Assembly (NCBI GenBank): GCA_002104945.1
Contig: MCFH01000062.1
Location: 124,001 to 188,000 of the forward strand
DNA from: Piromyces finnis
Lineage: Eukaryota; Neocallimastigomycota; Neocallimastigomycetes; Neocallimastigales; Neocallimastigaceae
DNA: 64,000 bases
Direction: 5' to 3'
The notes under the pieces were generated by a model. That model was not told the DNA's origin. It was given only the letters and a program-made list of their open reading frames with translations, and made no database searches. How positions within the stretch are numbered: position 1 is the stretch's first letter; every line of letters begins with the position of its first letter. This document shows, piece by piece, positions 33,601-43,598 of the stretch. The position numbers were made by a program, and so were the translations under genes.

Positions 33601-34100
33601 TTATATACATAAATATAATAAAACAATATAGTCAATATAAAAATAAATTTTTTATATATCTAAATATTTTTATTATTTTCTATATATATAACCTAATAAT
33701 ATAAATGAAAAAATGTATTATAAAAGATAAAAGTCATATTTTTATCATTTAATTAGTATCTAAAGGTATCCAAAAGAGTCCAAAGGAAAATAAATTTTGT
33801 GTTAATATTAAAATTTTAAATATACAATAAATTTTTAATCTACCAAAAAAAATTTAATTCTTCAAGTTTTACAAAGATTGAAAAAAATTTATTCTTATTC
33901 CAAAGAGGTTCATAAAAGTTTAAAAATTCCAAAGATTCTAAAATGTTCTTAAAGTCCATAAGACTTTCATATTTCTCATCAATCACAACTTTAAAAAATA
34001 TTTTAATACTTAAATGCAATGTTCTTATTTAATATTGTATTAACTTAAAGAACTTTATTTATCCAACATGTAAACACTAAATAATTAAGTAAATATATTT
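30642..34100. other. AT-rich region with diverged copies of the ankyrin 3'-flank module
   Basis: No intact gene. Around 30770-30850 and 32390-32720, runs similar to the 1.33 kb repeat recur in the same order (ATTATTACTCAT..., then CTCATAAAAATTAGCC..., then TATAAAA...AAAATGAAAATGAAAT), so there were at least two more units. A 72-codon frame at 33316-33534 has no recognisable features. 33760-33990 has short repeated TCCAAA(G/A) words. Confidence 0.45.
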
Positions 34101-34272
34101 TCTTTAAAAATGTATTTCTTTATTTTATTTTATTTTTTATATTAATATAGTAATAAAAACACAAAGAAAAAAAAATATATTTCTTTTTTTTCAAATTTAT
34201 TTTTTATATATATTTTTCCAATGCTTGAATAATCTAATCAAAACATTTTGAATTATAAAGTATTAATTTTAT
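34101..34272 (-). repeat. Possible SINE tail fragment
   Basis: Matches the body and tail of the tRNA-like element at 36190-36515 (CACAAA(A)GAAAAA, then TTTTTCAAT..TTGAATAATCTAATCAAA) but lacks a tRNA-like head. It is tentative because the whole area is A/T-rich. Confidence 0.3.
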
Positions 34273-34799
34273 TGTAATACTTATTTGTATTACATTAACT
34301 TTCCTTATATAGTAATATTTCATATAAAATGTAAAATATATTATATTATATCCTATTTAATTATTATTCCTATATTATGAATACATTACATTATATAATT
34401 GATATTCAATTATATTATAGGAATTTTATAATATAAAAATATCCATGTAAAAATAATTAATAATGAGAAAGGAGAGCTTTAATAATTAATAAGAAAATAT
34501 TATAAGTGAAATTATTAATAAGAGATAAGTTAATAATAGTAATAAAATATTTTTCACCTAATATAATAAATTATAAATAAACTAATATTAAATTACTACA
34601 GCATAAAAGAAACATATATCAGATACAAGGTCACGTGGTTATTATAAAATAAAATAAATAAAAAATGCCTATCTCTACAACACGTAGATATTACGTTTAC
34701 AACACTTTTAATACATGTTTATGTATTTATAAGTTAGTCACATGTGTTTATAAATATATGATATAGATAAATAAAATTATGTGTCCATAAATGTTTACA
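34273..34799 (-). mobile_element. Probable 3' LTR of the Ty1/copia element
   Basis: On the minus strand the purine tract TTTGAGGGGGAG (34800-34811) is directly followed by TGTAAACATTTATGG, the expected LTR start, at 34799. The other end is not fixed. The TGTAATAC at 34273 is a candidate terminus but could not be checked against a second LTR. No 5' LTR partner is in the window. Confidence 0.5.
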
Positions 34800-34811
34800 C
34801 TCCCCCTCAAA

Positions 34812-36110
34812 TTAGATTTTCTTTAAGAATATCTTATTTATATATTCAAACATTCTTGGACCAGGTAAATCTTTAGTTAAAGGGTAAAGGGTCAGCTAGC
34901 ATTTCTTTAGTGTTTATGTATTCAATTTTTATATTATTCTTTTCTATGTTGTCTATGATAAAGTGATAGTGTATATTTATGTGTTTTAGCTTATTTCACC
35001 GTTTTCTATTATTTTCTTGCCTGCCTTGTTATCGGTGAATAAAGTTATATTTTTGCTGTAATTAAAAATTTCATCTACCATGTTTTTGATCCATAAGATT
35101 TTCTTTGTATCCATTGACGTACTGATGTACTAAGCCTCAGCGGTAGATGTAGCTACACAAGTTTGTTTCTTGGATAACCAGCATATTGGACTGTTTCCCA
35201 TTAGAATTATTCCTCAAGAGGTAAATTTAAAGTCTTCTGCGCCTCCGTAGTCCGAATCAGTGTATCCTTGGATTTTTCTTTCCCCACTGTATTCGATTTT
35301 GTAATGCTTGGTGGTAGATAAGTATCTGAATATATTTACAATTGTGTTCCAGTCAGATACTGTTGGGCTTTCGGATTTTCTTGCCGCTTTTTTTACTGCA
35401 AACGCAATATCCGGTCTTGTACATTTTGTCAAGTATATAAATGCACCGATTGCACTTTTATATTTGGTTTTATCAAATGGATTATTATTTGAGGTGCTCT
35501 TGTCAATTGTTGTACATGGCGTATTTCTTCTACGTACGTTTTCCATATGAAATCTTTGTAATACATCATTAATGTAATTCTTTTTAATGGTTTAAAGTTA
35601 TTATTTTTCAGGAATTTATCTATTGTTTTGTTCCATTGTCTTCCTGATTGTTTTAAACCATAGAGAGCTTTATTCAGCTTCCAGTATCTTCCCCCAAAGT
35701 TGCTATCTCCAAGCAGAATTGTAATATAGATATCCGTATCAAAAAGAGCATTGAGGTAGGCAGCTTTAATATCAAGCTGATATATATTCCACTTAAATTT
35801 TGCTGCAATAGCAATAATAAATTTTAGACTGTCAATATTTAAAATAGGAGAATAGGTCAAGTCAAAATCAATACCCTATTTTTGACGGAAACCTCTAGCG
35901 ACAAGTCTAGCTTTAAAACGTACTATTTTATTATTGCTGTCCCTTTTAATAGAAAAAACCTATTTAGTAGATATAATGTTTTTATTTTTTTTGGATATTT
36001 TTAACCAGGGATATAATCTTGTTTGAATACAGATTATTTAATTCATCTTGAATGGCAGCTTTCCATTATTTCGAATTCGTAAAAGTACAAGACATAGTGT
36101 AACGCTTCTT
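34812..36110 (-). pseudogene. Ty1/copia pol: RT with deleted active site, RNase H
   Basis: Read on the minus strand: KARLVARGFRQ, then TYSPILNIDSL, the QLDIKAAYLNA motif holding the first catalytic Asp, and KLNKALYGLKQSGRQW. At about 35590 the sequence passes from FKPLK directly to YINDVLQRF: the part that should hold the YVDD active site and about 80-90 residues is gone. RNase H follows (GAFIYLTKCTRPDIAFAV, then YTDSDYGGAED, WLSKKQTCVATSTAEA, TLFTDNKAG, PLTKDL) with several in-frame stops. The N-terminal RT part at 35881-36110 has stops too (WKAAIQDEL). It cannot be active. The missing upstream part of pol lies at 48898-48946 and 49941-50007, displaced by later insertions. Confidence 0.85.
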
Positions 36111-36189
36111 AGTTTAATTTTTTATTAATTAAGAAGCTTTGTTGATTCAACAGGTTTACACCCAAGAAAATAATTTATTTTGAAAAAAT

Positions 36190-36515
36190 ATATTTTGTTG
36201 ATTTTATTTTTTTCTTTTTATTAATTTTGTTTGTTAATAAAAACACAAAAGAAAAATTTTATATATTTTTTAATTTTATATCTATTTATATTTTTTCAAT
36301 ATTTAAATAATCCAATCAAAAAAATATATAATTATAAATCTTTAATTTGATTTGATTAAATAATTTAATTAATAAAATCTAAGAAAAATAATGAAACATT
36401 AATTATGTAAAACAATTACTAATTAATTTTGTTGGAAACAGTATGAATCGAACCTATGATATTTTGATTCATAATCTTAGTACTCTACGACTAGGACAAA
36501 TTTCTAAATTTAATA
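36190..36515 (-). mobile_element. tRNA-like SINE copy S4 (minus strand)
   Basis: On the minus strand the head (36500-36431) has an A-box-like stretch CCTAGTCGTAGAGTACTAAG and a perfect B box GGTTCGATTC. The stems do not pair well enough for a working tRNA. A tail with GATTGGATTATTTAA follows, as in the other SINE copies. It sits between copia coding DNA and the 5' LTR of element F1. Confidence 0.5.
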
Positions 36516-36521
36516 ATAATG

Positions 36522-37346
36522 TGTAAGAATTAATAATTATTTATTGAATAATTATTAATTCTTATTTAATTATTTTTTTAATTATTAAATTAATTAATTA
36601 TTTAAATTATTAGCATACATTCATTTAAATTACTATAAACAGTTATTTATATTAATATTAATTATTCATTTACTAAATGTAAAATTTATTTAATTATTAT
36701 ATTAATTAATTATTTATTTAATTTAGTAATTTATCTAAAATAATAGTAAACATTCATTTATTCTATTATTTAATAATTTTTGTATTACATTTTATAAGAA
36801 ACATTATGTATTTTATTTTACGTTTGTATTTTATATTTATGTATCGTATCTTGAAATAACTTATAGAAACAACTAGAAGATATAAATAAATATTAGGGCA
36901 ATCGGATATTAAGGTTTTTCCGAATTTTATTCGGTTTTACTTAATATTACGATGATTGATATATTAGTTATCAATCGAATATCTTTTTAGGTTTTTCTTC
37001 TAGTCTTTTCCTAAAAAGATTATTTGTTAAGATTAGAAATTTTTTATTAAACTTTAAATTATTAAAAAATTATAAATAAAAGAACTCTGGAATACCACTT
37101 AAAAATCCAGAGTTATTATTATAAGAACTATTATAATAAATAACCTTTACTAAAACAATATTAATAAAATATTTTAAATTAATTAACATTAAAAGTTTTG
37201 TGTTGTTTATTATACTTCCTTATAATAAACTCTTATTAAGATAAGTATAAAATTTTATTTTAACTTCTCAGTTTAATAATACTAATTATTATTAAATTGA
37301 AGATAATAATTATTATTATATAATATATATAATAATAATTATTACA
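36522..37346 (+). repeat. Element F1 5' LTR
   Basis: TG...CA. It begins with a perfect 18 bp hairpin (36524-36541 with 36547-36564, loop TATTG). TATAAATA is at 37071-37078, and the predicted mRNA start and self-primer AGAGTTATTAT at 37109-37119. Confidence 0.9.
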
Positions 37347-37357
37347 ATAATAACTCT
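37347..37357 (+). promoter_or_regulatory. Element F1 primer-binding site, self-primed type
   Basis: ATAATAACTCT, directly after the LTR, is the exact reverse complement of 37109-37119, 38 bp after the TATA box. No tRNA-type TGG start. Confidence 0.75.
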
Positions 37358-37526
37358 CCTACATCAGATTGTTTAATAATTATTATTTTATTGGCATTAG
37401 AATTTCAATTCACAATATAAAATTTTGCAAAAAATAAATAAATACAATATATTAATAATTAATAATACATAAAAAAAAAATTTACCAATAAGAAAAAAAT
37501 ATATATATATATATTACCAATCAATA

Positions 37527-37561
<35 letters not shown>

Positions 37562-37818
37562 TTTTTTTTTTTACCAATCAATATATAAAAAAAAAAAAAA
37601 AAAAAATTGATAATAATAGTAATAATAATAGATAACAATAATAACAATAACAAAAGATATATAAACTGTATTATATTATAAAATATCAATATTTTCACAA
37701 ATAAGATATACTACAATACTACAGTATTAGTAAAAAAAAAATATAATAATAATATCAATAAATAATATTTTATTCTACACTGATCTTATTTTATTTTTAT
37801 AATTTAAAAATAGATAAT
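37358..37818 (+). repeat. Element F1 leader with A tracts and repeated ACCAAT words
   Basis: Untranslated leader of about 460 bp. It holds three copies of a TTACCAAT(C)AATATATAA-like unit separated by A tracts of up to about 30 bases and one T tract, so the RNA could fold on itself at 37528-37572. The F2 leader has a different but similar scheme. Confidence 0.7.
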
Positions 37819-40800
37819 ATGGAATTCAATAGTAATAGTCAAGACATACAAGAAAATACTCCAAGGAGCGATAAGGCAACTGTTGAAACTTCCAAATTAA
37901 TAGCTACCCTAACAGATATTCTACCAGCATTCCTCTCGCCTAATGGGATTCTTGCAAAAGAATCAGAAACTCAAGACGCGCCTAACTTATTGGAAATTAT
38001 TGCTCAGAGTGAGGATTTCTTCGCAGAACATCCTAACTCTTTCTTGAGCGACGACAATAAGAGTTCCTTCATCATAAACAAGTTACATGGAACCACAAGG
38101 AAATGGGGGCTATCTCTATTAGCCGATGGAACTCTGAAGAATCTAAGTTATGATAATTTTAAGGAACTACTTTTAAGGAACTTTGATGGAGGGGATAGCA
38201 GAAAAGAAAAATATGTTCTCATGGAAAAGCTATGGAAGTTAAAGCAGCAACAGTTGGGGAAAGTAACTGACTACACTATTGAATTCCGCCGCATCGCAAG
38301 TAGGATAGGATGGCAAGACGAAGTTTTCATTGATATTATTGGAAAGGGCCTACTAGATCGAGTCCGCGAAGAGTATGACAAGATTGAAAAACCAAGAACC
38401 TTGTTTGAGGCTACCAATGCTATCATAGGTATCGATAGGAAATGCTACTTAGAAAGTTATATCAGACACAAACCAAGTAAAATTCATGGAAAACATCATA
38501 AATCTTTTGGAAGGAAAAAGCACGACTTAACTAAAGTTGAGAATAAGTTTACATCGTTCAACCAAAGAAAGGGCAAGACTAAGAGTGAAATTTTATCAGC
38601 AAATTACACTCCTAATAACAAAACCTCAATGACAACTGTTTTCACTATTCACATAAAGGGAAAAGTCATCAAATGTAATTTTTTGATTGACTCAGGATCT
38701 GCGAAAAGCTTTATCTGCCGAACCTTTGCTACCAACAACAAATTACCAACTTCAGGTCTCACCTCTCCCATCAATATTCAGCTTCCCAACAGTAAAAACA
38801 TGACCATCAGACATGTTACTACCCCTTTGAAGCTCAAGTTAATGGATCATGTTGAGGATTACGAATTTTTTATTGGTAATCTTCAACTTCACGGCATCTG
38901 TGGAATTCTAGGAAGGGATTGGCTTGCAATTCATAATCCTTATATTAATTTTAAAACAAATAAAATATATTTCTTGGATTATTATTGCAAAGATCATTGT
39001 AAGTCTTGTAGAGGTAATAAATTTGTTTTTAAATCAAAAGATGTTACAGCTACAATGGTTTATAATGAAAACTGTATTAACGACTCTATTATCCCGGAGA
39101 ATATCACAGAAGAAGAAATCCAAGACCACAACTACAACTGGTGCAACGCTATGATAGAGATGGGAACTATCATAGATGGGAAGGCTACCGAGGATGCAAC
39201 CATCAGCAAAGCTCTAGCCAAAGAAGACATTATAAAGAAGTACTACTCTAATTTAATGAAGGTGTTCGAAAAGACAGAAGCCGACAAACTTCCACCTCAT
39301 CGAGTTTATGACATTTCGATTGACTTAATACCAAATAGTCAATTATACTTTGGTCCAATATATTCATTAACAGTTGTCGAGTTAGAAACCTTAAAAAAAT
39401 ATATTAATGAAAATCTTGAAAAGGGTTTCATTCGAAAGTCCAAGTCACCAGCCGGTGCTCCTGTCTTGTTCGTGAAAAAACATGACGGATCCCTTCGACT
39501 ATGTGTAGACTACCGACGTTTGAACGCAGTTACCATCAGGAACAGCTACCCCCTTCCAAAGATTAATGATTTGATTGAATCATTCAAAAGTGCTTCAATC
39601 TTTACTAGGCTCGATCTTAGATCAGCCTATAATTTGGTTCGTGTCAAGGAAGGCCACGAATATTTAACTGCTTTCCGAACTCCGCTTGGACATTATGAAT
39701 ATCTTGTAATGCCCTTCGGTCTTCGTAACGCACCTTCGGTCTTTCAAAGATTCATACAAGATGTGCTTACAGATGTTATCGGTTCTTATGCTCAAGTCTA
39801 TTTAGATGATATAATTATTTATTCAAAAAATATAGACGAGCATATCAAGCATGTCAAGAAAATACTTCAACTCCTTATCGATAATGGCCTCTATGTGAAA
39901 CTCGAAAAATGCGATTTTCACGTTAAGTCAACTACATTCTTAGGATTCAATGTCTCTCCAAATGGCCTTACAATGGATCCTAACAAGGTGAAATCAATCT
40001 TGGATTGGCCAACGCCAAAAAACTTAAAAGAACTCCAGAGTTTTTTGGGTTTATGCAACTTTTACAGAAAGTTCATAAAAAACTTTGCCGAAATAATGGA
40101 ACCTCTTCGTAGACTACTAAAAGGTAACTCTGTTTTCAATTGGGATACTCAAGCTGAACGGTCCTTCAATCTACTTAAACAGGCTTTTAAAAATGACGAA
40201 TTACTTATCTTTCCAAATCCAGACAAAGAATTCGTAGTTGAATCAGACGCAAGTGACTTTGCGTTAGGATGCGTTCTCTCACAAATTAGCGATAAAGATA
40301 ATATGTTACATCCTGTAGCATTTTACTCAAGATCTTTGAACAAAGCTGAAGCTAACTACACTATCTATGATAAGGAGCTTCTTGCTGTTATTACTGCCTT
40401 TGATGTATGGAGACATCATTTAGAAGGCGCAAAGTTCCCAATTCAAGTTATCACCGATCACAAAAATCTACTCTATTGGAAAAAGCCTCAACGTCTTAAT
40501 CAGAGACAAATCCGCTGGGGCATGTTCTTGTCAAAATTTGATTATAGAATTTCTTTCAGACCCGGTGCTAGAAGTGGGAAGCCTGACTCGCTCTCAAGAA
40601 GGCCAGATTACAAACCAAATGAATATAAATCTAATGAATATATCATTCCTGAAAAGAATATTTGCTGTGCCACAAGAGATAATATTAATAATCTTATTGA
40701 GTCACAGAGGTCTGATAAATATTGTAGAAACATCCTTTCCAAAATCAAATCAGGGACTGAAATAAAAAGTGCCTTGTTCAAAATCGTCGACGGTGTTCTC

Positions 40801-41904
40801 CATTTTCAAAACCGTATATTAGTGCCATCTGCGTTGAAAGGAAACATATTAAAATCCTTTCATGATACTCCTACAAATGGTCACCAGGGTATTGACAAAA
40901 CGCTTGAAAAACTTAAACGTTACTACTGGTGGCCTAATATGAAAAATGATGTTAGAAATTTTGTCCTTTCATGTAAAACTTGTGGAAAGAACAAAATAAG
41001 AAGACATAAACCATATGGTAAGATTCAACCTCTCCCTGTTCCTAACAAGCCATGGGAAATAATAGGTGTAGACTTCATTGTCTACCTTCCAAGCTCTCAG
41101 GACTGCTCTTGTATTATGGTTGTATCGGATCATTTTACTAAAATGGTTCATTTAATTCCCTGCTCCGACGTACCCTCTGCTGACCTAACAGCTAAACTTT
41201 TGTTATTCAATGTATTTCGCTACCATGGATTTCCTAAGGTAATAGTTTCGGATCACGGTACCCAGTTTTCCTCCGAATATTGGACTTCGCTTTGTTCGGC
41301 CTTGCATGTAAAGCCTCGACTTGCTACAGCTCACCATCAACAGTCAAATGGACAAGTCGAGAGAGCCAACTCAGTGATTGAACAATATCTTCGCTGTTAC
41401 TGTTCTTCGGCACAACATGAATGGTTTTCTTATCTTCCCTTATGTGAGTTAGCTTATAACAATTCTCTTCACAAGTCTATAGGAATGTCGCCATTTTTCG
41501 CCAATTATGGGTTCCATCCGGAATGTAATATTGATTCTCCCCCGATTCTACTTAAGGATAACGCTTCATCTCTTACTAGAGATTGGTCGTCCCATTTTAA
41601 TGCCTTAAAAAAACAACTAAATCAAGCTAAAGAAGACTTCAAGAAGTATGGAGATAATCACAAATCCACGGGTCCAGAGCTTAAGGTCAATGATATGGTT
41701 TGGCTCAAGCGCCATTATTTTACTAATGAACCTGCTAAGAAGCTAGCTTCTCAATATTTAGGACCATTCCGCATTTCTGAAAAGAGGGAACGTATGAATT
41801 ACAGGCTTGAATTACCAGAAAATCTTAACATTCATCCTGTATTTCATATTTCACAATTGGAACCTTATACGAGTAGAAATCCTGAACTAAAGGAACATTT
41901 ATAA
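37819..41904 (+). CDS. Element F1 Gag-Pol polyprotein, intact, no CCHC and no chromodomain
   Basis: An uninterrupted 1361-residue frame from ATG 37819. Order with approximate residues: Gag 1-230, basic and Ser-rich after 220 but without a CCHC zinc knuckle; protease DSGSAKSFI near 290; RT from about 520 with GFIRKSKSPAGAPVLFVK and YLDD near 661; RNase H near 804 (FVVESDASDFALG); integrase finger near 1014 (HDTP...GHQG, CKTCG); DDE core with VDFIVYLP near 1085, SDHGTQFSS near 1145 and Glu in NSVIEQYLRC near 1187. It ends with the GPF module (YLGPFRI, HPVFHISQLEPY) and stops 12 residues later, so there is no chromodomain. The usual HPQTDGQTERVN is HHQQSNGQVERAN here. Gag packs the RNA and Pol copies and integrates it. 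Close relative: F2. Confidence 0.95.
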   Translation: MEFNSNSQDIQENTPRSDKATVETSKLIATLTDILPAFLSPNGILAKESETQDAPNLLEIIAQSEDFFAEHPNSFLSDDNKSSFIINKLHGTTRKWGLSLLADGTLKNLSYDNFKELLLRNFDGGDSRKEKYVLMEKLWKLKQQQLGKVTDYTIEFRRIASRIGWQDEVFIDIIGKGLLDRVREEYDKIEKPRTLFEATNAIIGIDRKCYLESYIRHKPSKIHGKHHKSFGRKKHDLTKVENKFTSFNQRKGKTKSEILSANYTPNNKTSMTTVFTIHIKGKVIKCNFLIDSGSAKSFICRTFATNNKLPTSGLTSPINIQLPNSKNMTIRHVTTPLKLKLMDHVEDYEFFIGNLQLHGICGILGRDWLAIHNPYINFKTNKIYFLDYYCKDHCKSCRGNKFVFKSKDVTATMVYNENCINDSIIPENITEEEIQDHNYNWCNAMIEMGTIIDGKATEDATISKALAKEDIIKKYYSNLMKVFEKTEADKLPPHRVYDISIDLIPNSQLYFGPIYSLTVVELETLKKYINENLEKGFIRKSKSPAGAPVLFVKKHDGSLRLCVDYRRLNAVTIRNSYPLPKINDLIESFKSASIFTRLDLRSAYNLVRVKEGHEYLTAFRTPLGHYEYLVMPFGLRNAPSVFQRFIQDVLTDVIGSYAQVYLDDIIIYSKNIDEHIKHVKKILQLLIDNGLYVKLEKCDFHVKSTTFLGFNVSPNGLTMDPNKVKSILDWPTPKNLKELQSFLGLCNFYRKFIKNFAEIMEPLRRLLKGNSVFNWDTQAERSFNLLKQAFKNDELLIFPNPDKEFVVESDASDFALGCVLSQISDKDNMLHPVAFYSRSLNKAEANYTIYDKELLAVITAFDVWRHHLEGAKFPIQVITDHKNLLYWKKPQRLNQRQIRWGMFLSKFDYRISFRPGARSGKPDSLSRRPDYKPNEYKSNEYIIPEKNICCATRDNINNLIESQRSDKYCRNILSKIKSGTEIKSALFKIVDGVLHFQNRILVPSALKGNILKSFHDTPTNGHQGIDKTLEKLKRYYWWPNMKNDVRNFVLSCKTCGKNKIRRHKPYGKIQPLPVPNKPWEIIGVDFIVYLPSSQDCSCIMVVSDHFTKMVHLIPCSDVPSADLTAKLLLFNVFRYHGFPKVIVSDHGTQFSSEYWTSLCSALHVKPRLATAHHQQSNGQVERANSVIEQYLRCYCSSAQHEWFSYLPLCELAYNNSLHKSIGMSPFFANYGFHPECNIDSPPILLKDNASSLTRDWSSHFNALKKQLNQAKEDFKKYGDNHKSTGPELKVNDMVWLKRHYFTNEPAKKLASQYLGPFRISEKRERMNYRLELPENLNIHPVFHISQLEPYTSRNPELKEHL

Positions 41905-41913
41905 AGGGAGCAA

Positions 41914-42738
41914 TGTAAGAATTAATAATTATTTATTGAATAATTATTAATTCTTATTTAATTATTTTTTTAATTATTAAATTAATTAATTATTTAAATT
42001 ATTAGCATACATTCATTTAAATTACTATAAACAGTTATTTATATTAATATTAATTATTCATTTACTAAATGTAAAATTTATTTAATTATTATATTAATTA
42101 ATTATTTATTTAATTTAGTAATTTATCTAAAATAATAGTAAACATTCATTTATTCTATTATTTAATAATTTTTGTATTACATTTTATAAGAAACATTATG
42201 TATTTTATTTTACGTTTGTATTTTATATTTATGTATCGTATCTTGAAATAACTTATAGAAACAACTAGAAGATATAAATAAATATTAGGACAATCGGATA
42301 TTAAGGTTTTTCCGAATTTTATTCGGTTTTACTTAATATTACGATGATTGATATATTAGTTATCAATCGAATATCTTTTTAGGTTTTTCTTCTAGTCTTT
42401 TCCTAAAAAGATTATTTGTTAAGATTAGAAATTTTTTATTAAACTTTAAATTATTAAAAAATTATAAATAAAAGAACTCTGGAATACCACTTAAAAATCC
42501 AGAGTTATTATTATAAGAACTATTATAATAAATAACCTTTACTAAAACAATATTAATAAAATATTTTAAATTAATTAACATTAAAAGTTTTGTGTTGTTT
42601 ATTATACTTCCTTATAATAAACTCTTATTAAGATAAGTATAAAATTTTATTTTAACTTCTCAGTTTAATAATACTAATTATTATTAAATTGAAGATAATA
42701 ATTATTATTATATAATATATATAATAATAATTATTACA
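41914..42738 (+). repeat. Element F1 3' LTR
   Basis: 825 bp, preceded by AAAGGGAGCAA. It ends only 5 bp from the inverted 3' LTR of F2, so the two LTRs form the arms of a long imperfect palindrome. Confidence 0.92.
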
Positions 42739-42743
42739 TAAAC

Positions 42744-43573
42744 TGTAATAATTATTATATATTTAATAATAATTATTATCTACAATATAATAATACAAAT
42801 CGTAATATGTATTATTAAATTGAGAAGTTTCTTAATAGTAAATAAAAATGAATACTTATCTTAAAGAGTTTATTATAAGTGAATTATAATAACAAACACA
42901 AAATATTAAGACTATCTTTAATGTAAATATTTTTTATGAATATAGTTTTTGAAAGGGTTATTTATTATAATTGTCTTAAAATAATAACTCTGGATTCTTT
43001 AGTGGAATTCCAGAGTCCTTATATTTATAATTTTTTGATAATTAAAGTTTAATAAAAAATTTCTAATCTTAACAAATAATCTTTTTAGGAAAAGACTAGA
43101 AGAAAAACCTAAAAAGATATTCGATTGATAACTAATATATCAATCATCGTAATATTAAGTAAAACCGATTAAAATTCGGAAAAACCTTAATATCCGATTG
43201 TCCTAATATGTATTTATATTTTCTAACTGTTTCTATAAGTTATTTCAAGATACGATACATAAATATAAAATACAAACGTAAAATAAAATATATAATGTTT
43301 CTTATAAAATGTAATACAAAAATTATTAATTAAAAAATAAATGAATGTTTACTATTATTTTAAATATATTACTAAATTAAATAAATAAATAATTAATATA
43401 GTAATTAAATAAATTTTAAATTAAGTAAATGAATAATTAATATCAATATAGATAAATGTTTATAGTAATTTAAATGAATGTATGCTAATAGTTTAAATAA
43501 ATAATTAATTTAATAATTAAAAAATAATTAAATAAGAATTAATTTATACAAAAAATAATTATTAATTCTTACA
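42744..43573 (-). repeat. Element F2 3' LTR
   Basis: 830 bp. On the minus strand it follows the purine tract AAAAGGGAGCAA and starts TGTAAGAATTAAT, with a hairpin whose arms AAGAATTAAT/ATTAATTCTT are kept although the loop differs from F1. Confidence 0.92.
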
Positions 43574-43598
43574 TTGCTCCCTTTTAAAAAAAACATTG

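Larger units (their letters stand above)
36522..42738 (+). mobile_element. Element F1: complete Ty3-type retrotransposon, 6.2 kb
   Basis: 5' LTR 36522-37346, self-primer site, A-rich leader, one gag-pol frame, purine tract AAAGGGAGCAA, and 3' LTR 41914-42738. LTRs are 825 bp each and, as read, differ at one base (AGGGC versus AGGAC). Flanks are TAATG on the left and TAAAC on the right, so no target duplication is seen. Either the left flank was rearranged or the element formed by recombination. Confidence 0.9.

Noticed and set aside
36431-36500. Working tRNA gene on the minus strand
   Set aside because: B box is perfect, but the T and anticodon stems have mismatches and no acceptor stem closes. 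A SINE head is the better reading.
37459-37698. 79-codon minus-strand frame in the F1 leader
   Set aside because: Product of A tracts (poly-Phe, poly-Leu, poly-Lys).
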